NCBI RefSeq assembly: GCF_001011035.1
Contig: NZ_CP011492.1
Coordinates: forward strand, 1 to 64,000
DNA length: 64,000 nucleotides
Source of the DNA: Streptomyces sp. CNQ-509
Lineage (GTDB): Bacteria > Actinomycetota > Actinomycetes > Streptomycetales > Streptomycetaceae
Direction: 5' to 3'
Both the position numbers and the translations under genes were made by a program. The notes under the pieces are model-generated. The model saw only the letters and a program-made list of their open reading frames with translations. It was not told the DNA's origin and did not search any database. Below are positions 35,637 to 44,400 of the stretch, piece by piece; within the stretch, counting starts at the first letter, position 1; each line of letters starts with the position of its first letter.

Positions 35637-36886
35637 GTGGGGTAGGAGGCGAGTTCTCGCCGGGAGGGCGCCACGACATCGGCGGCGGTGGTCTTCTCGC
35701 CTGCCCGGTCGAAGGCCTCGATGCTGTCGTAGGTCCGGACGTGTGTGACGTGGGCGAGCTGAGCGCCGTCTTCGCTGGTGAGCAGGAAGTGGTAAGGCTC
35801 GCCGGGTTCCCTCGAAGTCACCCGGCGCCAGGGCCTGGCCGGCAGATGCATGGTGATCGGCCGGCCGTCGCGCAGCAGTGTGAAGTGGGCGGTGCCGATC
35901 GGGTATTCCCGTGCCGGCCTGTCGATGCCGGAGCGTGCGGCGAGCACGGTCAGACGCTGCCGCTCGTTCTGGTGCTGTGCGTCGAAGCGTTGTCGTTCGG
36001 CGGCCAGGAGGCGTTCGATGTCGTCGAGGTAGGCGTCCTCGCGGGCGCGGCGGGTGGCCTCGTCTTGTTGCCGCTGGCGGTCCCGCTCGTGCCGGTCGGC
36101 GGCCTTCTCCGCGTCGGTGAGGTCGTGGTCGAGGTCGTCCCGGGCACGGCTGGCGGGCAGGTCGGTGATGGGGGTGCCGTGCTGGCCTGCGGCCAGCCGC
36201 TGGGTGGCCTGCCTGACGGTGCGTTCCGTCGCCGCGGTGCCCATGACCACGGCGGCGTGCCACCAGCGAGCCATGGCCCGATCCAGGGCGGGCCCGTGAG
36301 TTGCCCTGGTCATGTCCTGCCATGCCTGCGCTCGCAGGTACGGGTCGAGGGCTTCGAGGATGCCCATCACGGTGCGGGGAACGTCCGCGACCTTCTTCAA
36401 CTCATCCAGGTCGTCCACCTCGTGCGGCATCCAGCAGGCCAGGAACACATCGTCCCCGGCCCGCGGGTCAGGCTTGGCCCTCGGGACGAATGACGGCTCT
36501 CCCCGGTTCTGCGAGGGGCACGCTCGGCTGATGACGATGATCCCCGCCGTGTGGACGCACCACGCCGTCACCGCCGACGTGCTCTCCTCTCGCGCGTCGC
36601 GCTCTCGCGCCTCGGCCAGGGAGTGGGCAGCCTTCTCGACATGATCGGGAACCTCGGCAGCGATCAGCGCCGTCAGCCGCTCCGGGGTACGTTCCTGGCG
36701 CCCGGGGATCGCTACCTCGGTGCGGTCCCGGCGGATGGTCGGCTCCTGGCCGTCCCGGGCGAACAGCGCGTCGGACAGGGCGTGCCGGGCGGCGGTATAG
36801 CCGTCGCCGGTAGCGACCAGCCCGTCGGCGGCGGCCTCCCAGCGGCCGTCGTCCTTCTGCTCGATGTTCGCGACGTAGACGCCCAC
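35637..36886 (-). pseudogene. Hypothetical protein, 3' end cut by IS630
   Basis: About 415 residues of a soluble protein remain. The start is GTG at 36886 (VGVYVANIEQKDDGRWEA), nine bases after GGAAGGAG; an in-frame GTG at 36907 lies upstream of that ribosome binding site. The middle (VDDLDELKKVADVPRTVMGI, ARWWHAAVVMGTAA) is helical; residues 240-330 form a charged coiled coil (KAADRHERDRQRQQDEATRR). At 35636 the frame enters the IS and would add 14 foreign residues before a stop at 35591. A further IS lies 42 bases upstream of the start. I do not recognise the family; similar proteins occur on actinomycete plasmids. Confidence 0.55.
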
Positions 36887-36928
36887 AGGTTTCCGCTCCT
36901 TCCGCACCCCGGCAAGTCCCGAAGCCTA

Positions 36929-37818
36929 GGTCGTGTCCGCAAAGTGGTTGGTGCGTTGGTCTGTGCGTGGTGCGTCGTCATGAGCTGACTGATCAGGCGT
37001 GGGTGGTGATCGAGCCGTTGCTGGCTCCTTCGCGGATGGGCCGTCCGGTGCGGAACCGTCGTCAGGTGGTCAACGGGATCTTGTGGAAGCTGTCCACCGG
37101 GGCGGCCTGGCGGGATCTGCCTGAACGCTACGGCCCGTGGAAAACGGTCTACGAACGCTTCCGCCGCTGGTCGGCCAACGGCACGTGGGACAGGCTGCTG
37201 GCTCACGTCCAGCAGCACTGCGATGGTGTCGGCGCGGTCGACTGGAGTGTGGTGTGTGTGGACTCGACCACCGTGCGGGCCCATCAGCATGCGGCGGGGG
37301 CGCGAAAAGGGGGCAGTGCTGGCCGGGTGAGGCGATCGGCCGATCCCGCGGCGGGCTGACCACGAAGATCCACCTGGCCTGCGACGGGCAGGGCCGGCCG
37401 CTGGCCTTCACCCTCACCCCGGGCAACGTCAACGACTGCACCCAGTTCGAGCAGGTCATGGCCCGCATCCGCATCCGGCGGAGCGGGCCCGGCCGGCCCA
37501 GAACCCGGCCCGCACGTGTCGTTGCCGACAAGGGCTACTCCTCGGCGAAGATCCGCGCCTACCTGCGCAGACGCGGCATCAAAGCCGCGATCCCGGAACG
37601 GATCGACCAGATCAACGGCCGTACCCGCCGAGGTGAGAGCCGTTGCCGGCTCGACCGGGCCGCATACCGCCGCCGCAATCTCGTCGAACGCTGCTTCAAC
37701 AAGCTCAAGCACAACAAAGCCCTGGCCACCCGCTACGACAAACGAGCCCGCCACTACCAAGCCCTGGTCACCATCGCCTGCCTACAACTCTGGCTCCCCT
37801 GACATTGCGGACACGCCC
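36929..37818 (+). mobile_element. IS5-family element with two overlapping frames
   Basis: The left end GGTCGTGTCCGCAA and the complement of the right end GGGCGTGTCCGCAA differ at one base; TA stands on both sides (36927-36928 and 37819-37820), a clean 2-bp target duplication. It sits 42 bases upstream of the GTG start of the truncated gene on the other strand and so separates it from its promoter. Confidence 0.88.
36967..37802 (+). CDS. IS5-family transposase made by frameshifting (orfA/orfB)
   Basis: orfA (36967-37359) begins MVRRHELTDQAWVVIEPLLA and has the first Asp in VVCVDSTTVRAHQHAAGARKGG. The second part continues in another frame from about 37305 (GQCWPGEAIGRSRGGLTTKIH) through VVADKGYSSAKIRAYLRRRG (second Asp) and RRNLVERCFNKLKHNKALATRYD (last Glu) to 37802. 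The switch occurs near GCGAAAAGGGGGCAG, a plausible slippery A/G run at 37301-37315, so programmed frameshifting is credible. Confidence 0.8.
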
Positions 37819-37820
37819 TA

Positions 37821-38035
37821 GCCCCAGGCGCCCGACCGAATTCGCCCGAGACGTTCCGGGGCGTGAACCGCGGCGGCAGGCGTGCCATGGTGATGGCGGG
37901 CCCCGTGAAGGCTGCCAGGTCGGGGCGGAACCAGGGAACTGGATCGTTCGCCGTCAAGGGCGGATGAGTTCTCCGGAGGCTTCACCAGGCCCGCCAGGTT
38001 CCTTGCGGGCAGCGGCTTTCGGGCAGCTGTGGGTA
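37821..38035. other. Short gap with no convincing gene
   Basis: A minus-strand frame starting at 37957 (MTANDPVPWFRPDLAAF) runs into the IS at 37818. Without the IS it would continue in a different frame from the gene at 36886, so it is not the missing front of that gene. It may be a small truncated gene. Confidence 0.35.
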
Positions 38036-38611
38036 TCAGGCGCCGAAGCCGACGGCGGTGACGTAGCTGTAGGCGTCGTACGCCGAGCCCAGATCGCTGA
38101 TGATCGTGTCCCAGATTCCGTCCAGGGCGGCCTCGTCTCCGTCGCGCCAGGCGTCGACCATGTCGTCCCAGACACGGCGGACGTTGATGTCGCGGACGGA
38201 CAGGTCGCGGCGCCGGGCGGGGGTCACCCCTTGCTGGTCGACGGGGTAGATCTCCATGCGGGTGCCGCGGCCGTGGTTGTTCAGCCTTCGTTTGAGGTCG
38301 TGCGCCACGTTACGTCGACGCAGGTCCCAGTATGCGGCGTCGATCCGGTGAAGGTTTGCAGGGGTCGGCCGTGCCTCTTCGGCCAGCCAGCGCATCAGGG
38401 TGCGGCCGGTGACGGAGATACCGGCGCGGCTCATTGCTTCGTAGCCGGCGGCGGAGGCGGTCAGGTAGCGCAGCCGCGCGTGCAGACCGCGGTCGGTGTC
38501 GACGGGCGTGGTGATGCCGGTGAGGAGTTCGTCGAGTTGCCGGGCGAGGGCTTGTTTGCCGGGGACGCCGTCGGCGCCGTAGTCGCCGAACTGCTGCCAG
38601 CGGCCAGCCAT
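38036..38611 (-). CDS. Candidate divergent telomere terminal protein (Tpg position)
   Basis: A 191-residue protein whose ATG shares one base with the tap stop (TGATG), the same order and coupling as tap-tpg operons. Residues 45-75 hold a helix-turn-helix-like segment (LHARLRYLTASAAGYEAMSR, SVTGRTLMRWLAEEARPTP). Then come an arginine-rich helix (DLRRRNVAHDLKRRLNNHGRG), a strand (TRMEIYPVDQQGV) and an acidic helical end. Tpg proteins of about 185 residues have the same order of parts and a Thr/Tyr/Ser acceptor for the DNA end, but direct sequence similarity is low and the Tpg tail AYFRDRGRR is absent. The alternative is a DNA-binding regulator unrelated to priming. Confidence 0.5.
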   Translation of the reverse strand: MAGRWQQFGDYGADGVPGKQALARQLDELLTGITTPVDTDRGLHARLRYLTASAAGYEAMSRAGISVTGRTLMRWLAEEARPTPANLHRIDAAYWDLRRRNVAHDLKRRLNNHGRGTRMEIYPVDQQGVTPARRRDLSVRDINVRRVWDDMVDAWRDGDEAALDGIWDTIISDLGSAYDAYSYVTAVGFGA

Positions 38612-40299
38612 CAGCCCTCACCCATGCTGCCGGAGCCGCCGATGGTGTACGTGTGTTTCTCCTTCACCTCGGACAATCCGCGGCCTTCGGGGAAGACGGC
38701 GCGCCAGTCGCCGCCGGTGACATGGAGTTCGTCGGTGCCGGTCATCTTCACCACGCTCAAGCCCGCCGCATAGGCGCGGTGGGCCTTCCACCACAGGTTC
38801 GCGAAAGCCTGGGAGTGGATGATGTGCATCCACTCCGGCCGTTCGATGTCCCGGTTGTGGCTGGACTCGCCGCAGGTGGAGACGAACTTCGAGTACATCG
38901 CCTTCACATACTCGACGGTCATCTGGTCCCCGCCTGTGATCGCTTCGTGGCGGGCGGCAGCGAGGGTCTGGCGGAACTTCTCCAGCAGGTTCTCCGAGGC
39001 GGCCGCGGTCCAGGATTCGTGGACGACCGGCGGCTCGCACAGCTGGAACTTCGGTCCCGAGACGCGCAGCAGCAGGCGCAGGGTGGCGTCGGTGATCCAC
39101 AGCTCGCCGACCAGGTCGCGATCGCCGAGCGGGTTCGGCAGCTGCTCGTGGGGCCAGTGGGGCGGGGTGATCAGGTAGACGCCGGAGCGGCGCCGGTCAT
39201 AGGTGCCGCTGGTGTCATGCGCGAGGACCTTATGCGGCAGATGCGTCTTGAGCGCCGCCAGAAAGGCCCCGTTCACGTCCAGCGCGGTCACCTCACGGAC
39301 CGGGCCGGTGGAATCACTCAGCAGCGCGGCGTTGCGCCACTTCGGGCGCGCCTCCCAGATGTCGTCCGCCCCGTTGCGAGTGCGCTTTTTCAGGATGTCC
39401 GGGCGCGGCGGGCGAAACAGCACGTCGTACGTGGAGCCGACCCGCGTCAGGCCCCACAACGCCATCGCGTCCGGGATCGCCCGCTTGATCAGGGCCGCGG
39501 TCGCGGCCTCGAGGTCCCCGCCGGCCTTCGTGGCCTCGTCGACGACTAGTTGGTGGATCTCATCGACCGGCAGTTGGTCGGTGCTGGAGGTCCGCGGCCG
39601 TCGGTCGGCACCGATCGCGGGGCGCGCCGCGGCAACCGGCCGCTGCGGCTGCACGGTGCCGGGTGCGGGTGCGGGTGCGGGTGCGGGTGCGGGTGCGGGT
39701 GCGGGTGAAGTCTGCGAGGGAATGCCGGCGAACGCGGTGGCGTCTGCTCGGCTGGCGGTTGCGGCGGGAACGGAGTACGGGCGCTCGCCGGCCTCACCGG
39801 GCACAGGGTGGGCCGCGGCCGGCGCGGGTGGGCTGCTCTGGGGCGGAGTGCAGTCGCCGGGGTCGAGGTGCTGCGGGAAGCCCTCCACCACATCCGATGC
39901 CGGTCCCCCGCACAGGACGCACGGCCGCATGGGCTCGGGGGCGGGCGGACGCTGCACGGCCAGCGCCTCGGCCTTCTCAGCCTTCTCGGCGGGAGCGTCG
40001 GGTGGGGCCGACGCGGTTGCCGGTCGGGGGGCGGTCTTATGGCGGAGGTCGCGGCGGTGGGCGGGCACCGCTTCGACGGCGGCGGTCGGCCCGCTCAGCA
40101 GAGACAGTGCCGTGATGTGGTAGTGCGCGGCGACGGCGTCGGTCTCATCGAGGCTCCAGGCCGTGTGTCCGTTCTGGCGGCGGGAGACCGCCTCCGGTGA
40201 CAGGCCGATACCAGCTGCGAGTTCGGCCTTGCTGCCGCCGGTGAGTTGGATCAATGCCGCGATGGATCCGCGCAGCGTCTGCAGCGTGCTCATCGGCAT
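38611..40299 (-). CDS. tap: Telomere-associated protein Tap
   Basis: A 562-residue protein. Residues 8-40 form a helix-turn-helix (SKAELAAGIGLSPEAVSRRQNG). A zinc-type motif CVLCGGPA...EGFPQHLDPGDC lies near 135-160, then a Pro-Ala repeat linker. The conserved body includes KRAIPDAMALWGLTRVGSTYDV, VTALDVNGAFLAALKTHLPH, SGVYLITPPHWPHEQLPNP, ESWTAAASENLLEKFRQ, EYVKAMYSKFVSTCGESSHN and TGTDELHVTGGDWRAVFPEG, all of which I recognise from Streptomyces Tap. Tap binds folded telomere overhangs and brings the terminal protein for end patching. It is shorter than typical Tap (above 700 residues). ATG at 40299 follows GAGAGG. The coupled next gene is the candidate terminal protein. Confidence 0.85.
   Translation of the reverse strand: MPMSTLQTLRGSIAALIQLTGGSKAELAAGIGLSPEAVSRRQNGHTAWSLDETDAVAAHYHITALSLLSGPTAAVEAVPAHRRDLRHKTAPRPATASAPPDAPAEKAEKAEALAVQRPPAPEPMRPCVLCGGPASDVVEGFPQHLDPGDCTPPQSSPPAPAAAHPVPGEAGERPYSVPAATASRADATAFAGIPSQTSPAPAPAPAPAPAPAPGTVQPQRPVAAARPAIGADRRPRTSSTDQLPVDEIHQLVVDEATKAGGDLEAATAALIKRAIPDAMALWGLTRVGSTYDVLFRPPRPDILKKRTRNGADDIWEARPKWRNAALLSDSTGPVREVTALDVNGAFLAALKTHLPHKVLAHDTSGTYDRRRSGVYLITPPHWPHEQLPNPLGDRDLVGELWITDATLRLLLRVSGPKFQLCEPPVVHESWTAAASENLLEKFRQTLAAARHEAITGGDQMTVEYVKAMYSKFVSTCGESSHNRDIERPEWMHIIHSQAFANLWWKAHRAYAAGLSVVKMTGTDELHVTGGDWRAVFPEGRGLSEVKEKHTYTIGGSGSMGEG
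39661..39708 (-). repeat. Hexanucleotide repeat inside tap
   Basis: GGGTGC is repeated seven times followed by GGGTGA. On the coding strand it makes an alternating Pro-Ala tract between the zinc motif and the main domain of Tap, so it is a flexible linker and a likely site of length variation by slippage in steps of two residues. Confidence 0.85.
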
Positions 40300-40358
40300 G
40301 GGCGGGAACCTCTCGGTTGTGCAGGGTTCAGGCTGAATGGTGGCGCGCGGGCCGGGGG

Positions 40359-40697
40359 TCAGAAGTAGGCCACGGAGTTCCGGGAGCGGTGAGGTGTTGC
40401 GGTGGGCTTGCCGACGCGGGCATCTCCGTGGCGGAGGGTGCCTTCCAGGGCGAATCTTCCGCCGTCGCACTTGCGGATCCCGGTGATCTCGGCGACGGCC
40501 AGTACCAGGCCGTCGCTATCGATGATCTGCACTTCATCCTGGGCCAATGCGCGGTCGGCGTTGAGCTTCCACACGCCGCGGCCGGCCAGCCATGCCTCGT
40601 CCTCCGACATGCCCGGGAACCAGCCGATCGATGAGCGATGCAGCGCATCGCCTGCCGGATCTGTCGGCCGCCTGGGGGGCAGTTGGATCTGCAGCAC
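40359..40697 (-). CDS. Small hypothetical protein upstream of tap
   Basis: A 112-residue protein. GTG at 40697 has GGGAG six bases upstream. The middle (IGWFPGMSEDEAWLAGRGVWKLNADRALAQDEVQIID) and VLAVAEITGIRKCDGGRFALEG suggest a compact beta-rich domain without signal peptide or membrane helix. It is 59 bases ahead of tap on the same strand and probably shares a promoter located in the AT-rich operator region just upstream. Function unknown; the location suggests part of the linear plasmid maintenance operon. Confidence 0.6.
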   Translation of the reverse strand: MLQIQLPPRRPTDPAGDALHRSSIGWFPGMSEDEAWLAGRGVWKLNADRALAQDEVQIIDSDGLVLAVAEITGIRKCDGGRFALEGTLRHGDARVGKPTATPHRSRNSVAYF

Positions 40698-40724
40698 AGC
40701 CCACTCCCGACATTGAACTATTCG

Positions 40725-40774
40725 ACTAGTTATCTAGTTTAACACCGGACCCAATTAACTTGTCAACTAGTTGA
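40725..40774. promoter_or_regulatory. CTAG-containing operator cluster ahead of the tap operon
   Basis: ACTAG-TTAT-CTAGT at 40725-40738 is an inverted repeat and TCAACTAGTTGA at 40763-40774 is a perfect 12-bp palindrome; both share the core ACTAG/CTAGT. The tract is far more AT-rich than its surroundings and CTAG is rare in these genomes. Two related palindromes about 30 bases apart upstream of a small gene and tap suggest a repressor site pair over the promoter. The repressor is not identifiable; a GntR-type regulator is one possibility. Confidence 0.6.
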
Positions 40775-40955
40775 AAACCTGGTTTCGGCTGCCGGGAGGG
40801 CCTGAACCCCGCCTCGGCGCCCCCGCCTTGCGGCTGGCGCTGACCCTCGACATCGCCTGCTCATCTTCCCCGCCTGTCGGCATCTTGCTCACCGCCCCGA
40901 GCGGGATCATTCTGCGGGCTCTGGCGGTCGATCGCTGGCGGGCTCTCACCCGGCG

Positions 40956-41309
40956 TCAGTGGCTCGTCGAGGTGCTCCAGGCGGTGCCCAGGTGCTGCCG
41001 TGCCGCCTCAATGAACCGGACACGGGCGGCCTCGATGGCCTCACAAGTGGCGACGTGCCAGCGGCACAAGGTCTTTAGAGTGAGCGTCGCCCGTAGGCGG
41101 TCGGATGCGTCGGGAGCTCCGAGCAGGATCCCGATGATCTGACGGGGTTCCTCTTCTGCGGGCAGACCAAAACGCGCGACAACGAAGCGGGCAGACACCG
41201 TGTACTGCTCGCTGCGCTCCCGCCCGTAGCCGAAGGGGTCCTCTCCGGCGCTCCCGCGTCCGCCGTACGCGTCTCTCCGGCGCCTTGGGATGTCCCAGGA
41301 CAGCGTCAT
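40956..41309 (-). CDS. Small helical hypothetical protein
   Basis: A 117-residue protein, MTLSWDIPRRRRDAYGGRG at the start, then mainly helices (YTVSARFVVARFGLPAEEEPRQ, LRATLTLKTLCRWHVATCEA, EAARVRFIEAARQHLGT). ATG at 41309 is chosen, but there is no clear ribosome binding site and the plus strand is open as well. It diverges from the secretion ATPase gene 185 bases away. Family unknown. Confidence 0.45.
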   Translation of the reverse strand: MTLSWDIPRRRRDAYGGRGSAGEDPFGYGRERSEQYTVSARFVVARFGLPAEEEPRQIIGILLGAPDASDRLRATLTLKTLCRWHVATCEAIEAARVRFIEAARQHLGTAWSTSTSH

Positions 41310-41494
41310 CCGGACTCTTGTCTCCGCAGGTCGGAGTGTCTCTCTTCCCGAGATGTCCCTGCCCGGGCTGCGGCGCTGGGCCCACGGGGACGACCGCTGC
41401 CAACGTAGCGGACCGAAGCCGCGACACCGCGGCCTCCCACCGACAGGAGGGCGCACTCTCCTGTCGTGCCCAGTCAGCGATGGAGGTGCTGTGC

Positions 41495-44400
41495 ATGCGA
41501 GTCGTTCATTCCCATGGACGTTCCGAACGGGAACTTGAGCTGCGGATTGGCCGGCCCGATGCCACGTTGGCTGACCTAGCGGCCGCGCTTGGGGTGCCCG
41601 TGGGTGGGCTGAGTCTGGATGGCCGGGTCGTGCCACCGGAGACGGGTATGCACGAGTCGGGGCTGGCCGATGGTTCCCGGCTGGTCACGGGGAAAGACCA
41701 TGTCGAACTGCGGCCGGGGCAGACGGCGGTGGTGCTGCGGCTGGTGGGCGGGCTCGAAGCCGGCCGCAGTGTGTCGCTTCCCGCCGACCGGACGGTGATC
41801 GGCCGAGGTACTGGGGTAGATGTCCGCGTTGCGGCGACTGGGGTGTCGCGGGAGCACGCCGCGCTCGAGGTGTCGCCTGACGGGCGGGTAGCGGTCACCG
41901 ATCTCATATCAGCGAACGGCACCGATCTGAACGGCCGACGGATCACGGAGACGGTGGCACTCGCGCCTGAGGACCTGGTCTCGCTGGGCGGTGAGACGCT
42001 GCTGCGGGTGCTGCCGCCGGACCGCCTTGGCCTGACACAGCGCGTCAACCCGGTGCGGGAGGCCGGGCTGAGCGGCACGTTGCCCTTCAATCGGCCACCG
42101 CGTGGCGGAGCGCCGATCGTCCGGCCGCCGCTGGAGGTCCCCGCTGCGTTGGCGCAGTCCGGCAAGACCCCGTTCAGTGTGTCCAGCATGCTCGGTCCGT
42201 TGCTGATGGCGGGCGCGATCGTCGCACTCACCCATGATGTTCGGTATGCGGCCATCGCGGCACTGAGCCCGCTGATGTTCCTGGCGAACTTCGCGGAGGA
42301 TCGACTCCGCGGCAGGTTCGGTCTCCGCCGCGGCAGGCGGGCACATGCGGCTCGGCTCGCTGCCTTCGGCAAGGCGGTCGAGGCGGCGCACTTGTCCGAG
42401 GTACGGGCGTGCCGTTCTGCGTATCCCGATGCCGCCGAGGTGGTTTACCGGGCCACCGCACCGGCGCTCACCCTGTGGGAACGGCGTCCCGGGGCACCGG
42501 ACTTCCTGCGGGCCGTGGCCGGTTGGGGTGACCTGCCGTGGGCTCCCCCGCTGCGTAGCGAAGGGTCGGGGACGGCTCCGGAGGCGGAGGCCATCCTGGC
42601 GAGGTACGGCACGCTGCCGCAGGTACCGGTGGTGGTCGGGCTGGCCGGCGGCGAGGTCGTGGGTCTGGAGGGCGAGCGGCGGGCCTGTCTTGCCGTGGCC
42701 AGGTCTCTGCTGTGCCAGGCCGTCGTGGGCAGTGGGCCTGCGGACGTCACGGTGGCGGTCTTCGCCGATCCCGAGCGGCTCGCCGACTGGGACTGGACCA
42801 AGTGGCTGCCGCACGGCGCGGACCTGCGGTCGAGTAGCACGCGGCTGGTGGCTGCGGGCCCGGAGCAGGTTGATGCGCTGGCCAGGAACTTGCGCTCCAC
42901 CGCCGCGGCAGCCGCGTCCGGAGGTCAGAGGCAGGACGGGCCTGTGCTGTTGGTTGTGGTGGACGGGGCCGCGTTGCTTGAGGGCCGCCCCTGCCCTCTG
43001 CGTGACCTGCTTGCCGGTGCCTCTCTGGGGTGCGGCGGGATTGTCCTGACCACTCGGTTGCCCGCACTGTGCACCACGGTGGTGACCGCTTCGGCCGAGG
43101 GCACTGGACGGGTGCGCGATGTGGCCTCTGATGTTGCGGTGGACGGTGTCCTGCTTCAAGGCATGCCGTTGGCCGAGGCACGCAGGACCGCCCGGGCGCT
43201 GGCCCGCTACGAGGATCCCGAGCTTCCGATGGAAGGCGCCACCCTGCCCGACCGGATTACCCTCCTGCCGCTGCTCGACCTGCAGGACACCACCGGTGAG
43301 GCCATCGGCGACCGCTGGAAGAGCCGGGTTCCAGCGCTGCGGGTCCAGGCGGTGCTCGGAGTCAGCGAACGTGACCTGTTCGCTGTCGACCTTGACGACG
43401 ACGGCCCGCATGCCCTCATCGCCGGGACCACAGGCTCCGGAAAGAGTGAACTGCTCCGCACGCTGATCGCCGCCATGGCCGTCGACGCCGACCCCGAGCA
43501 CCTGACGTTCGTGCTGGTGGACTACAAGGGCGGCGGCGCCCTGGACGAGTGCGCCGAATTCCCCCACACCGTCGGTCTGGTCACCGACCTCGACGAGCAG
43601 CTCGGACAGCGCGCTCTTCGGTGTCTGGAGGCCGAGGTCCATCACCGGGAACGGTTACTGCGCCCGCTCGGCCTGAGCCATATCCGTGACTACCAGCGGC
43701 TGCGCGACACCGGACGCCACGACCTGGAACCCATGCCCCGGCTGGTGGTGGTGATCGACGAGTTCGCCACCCTGGTCAAGGCGCTGCCGGACTTCGTCGA
43801 TGCGCTGGTGAGCGTCGCCCAGCGTGGACGCAGCCTCGGGGTGCACCTGGTCATGGCCACCCAGCGGCCGGCCGGGTCGGTCAGCGATGCGATCAAGAAC
43901 AACGTGAAGATGCGGATCGCCCTGCGTCTGGAGAGCTCCACGGACTCCCAGGACGTGATCGACGACTCCGCTTCCGCTGCGATCGGCAGCCGCCAGTGGG
44001 GCCGTGCCTACTACCGGCTGTCCGCCCGGGAGGTGCTTCCTGTGCAGACCGCGCTGTCCACCGGCGTCACCCCGCGGGCCGCGGTCACCGCGCCGGTCAC
44101 CACGGTGCCCTTCGTCCTCAGCGGTGCGGCCCCGGAGGCATCCGGTGACGCTGAGGGCCCCACCGACTTGCAACGTCTGGTGACGGCCGCCCGGGAGGCG
44201 TTCGACCAGCAGGGGTTCGCCCCGCCGCGCCGGCCCTGGCCCGACGTGTTGCCCGCCCAGATCCTCGCCGCCGACCTGGCCGCGGTCGCCGAGCGGGGCC
44301 TGCAGACGCAGACCACGTCCCTGCCCGCGTACGCACTGGCCGACGACCCCGATCGCCAGTGCCAGTACCCGGTCGGATGGGATCCCGCTGCCGGCAACCT

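Noticed and set aside
39661..39708. GGGTGC repeats as an independent regulatory microsatellite
   Set aside because: They lie in frame within tap and encode a Pro-Ala linker, so coding function explains them.
41909..43645. A 578-codon minus-strand frame opposite the secretion ATPase
   Set aside because: It lies fully inside the EssC/EccC-like gene and shows no family features.
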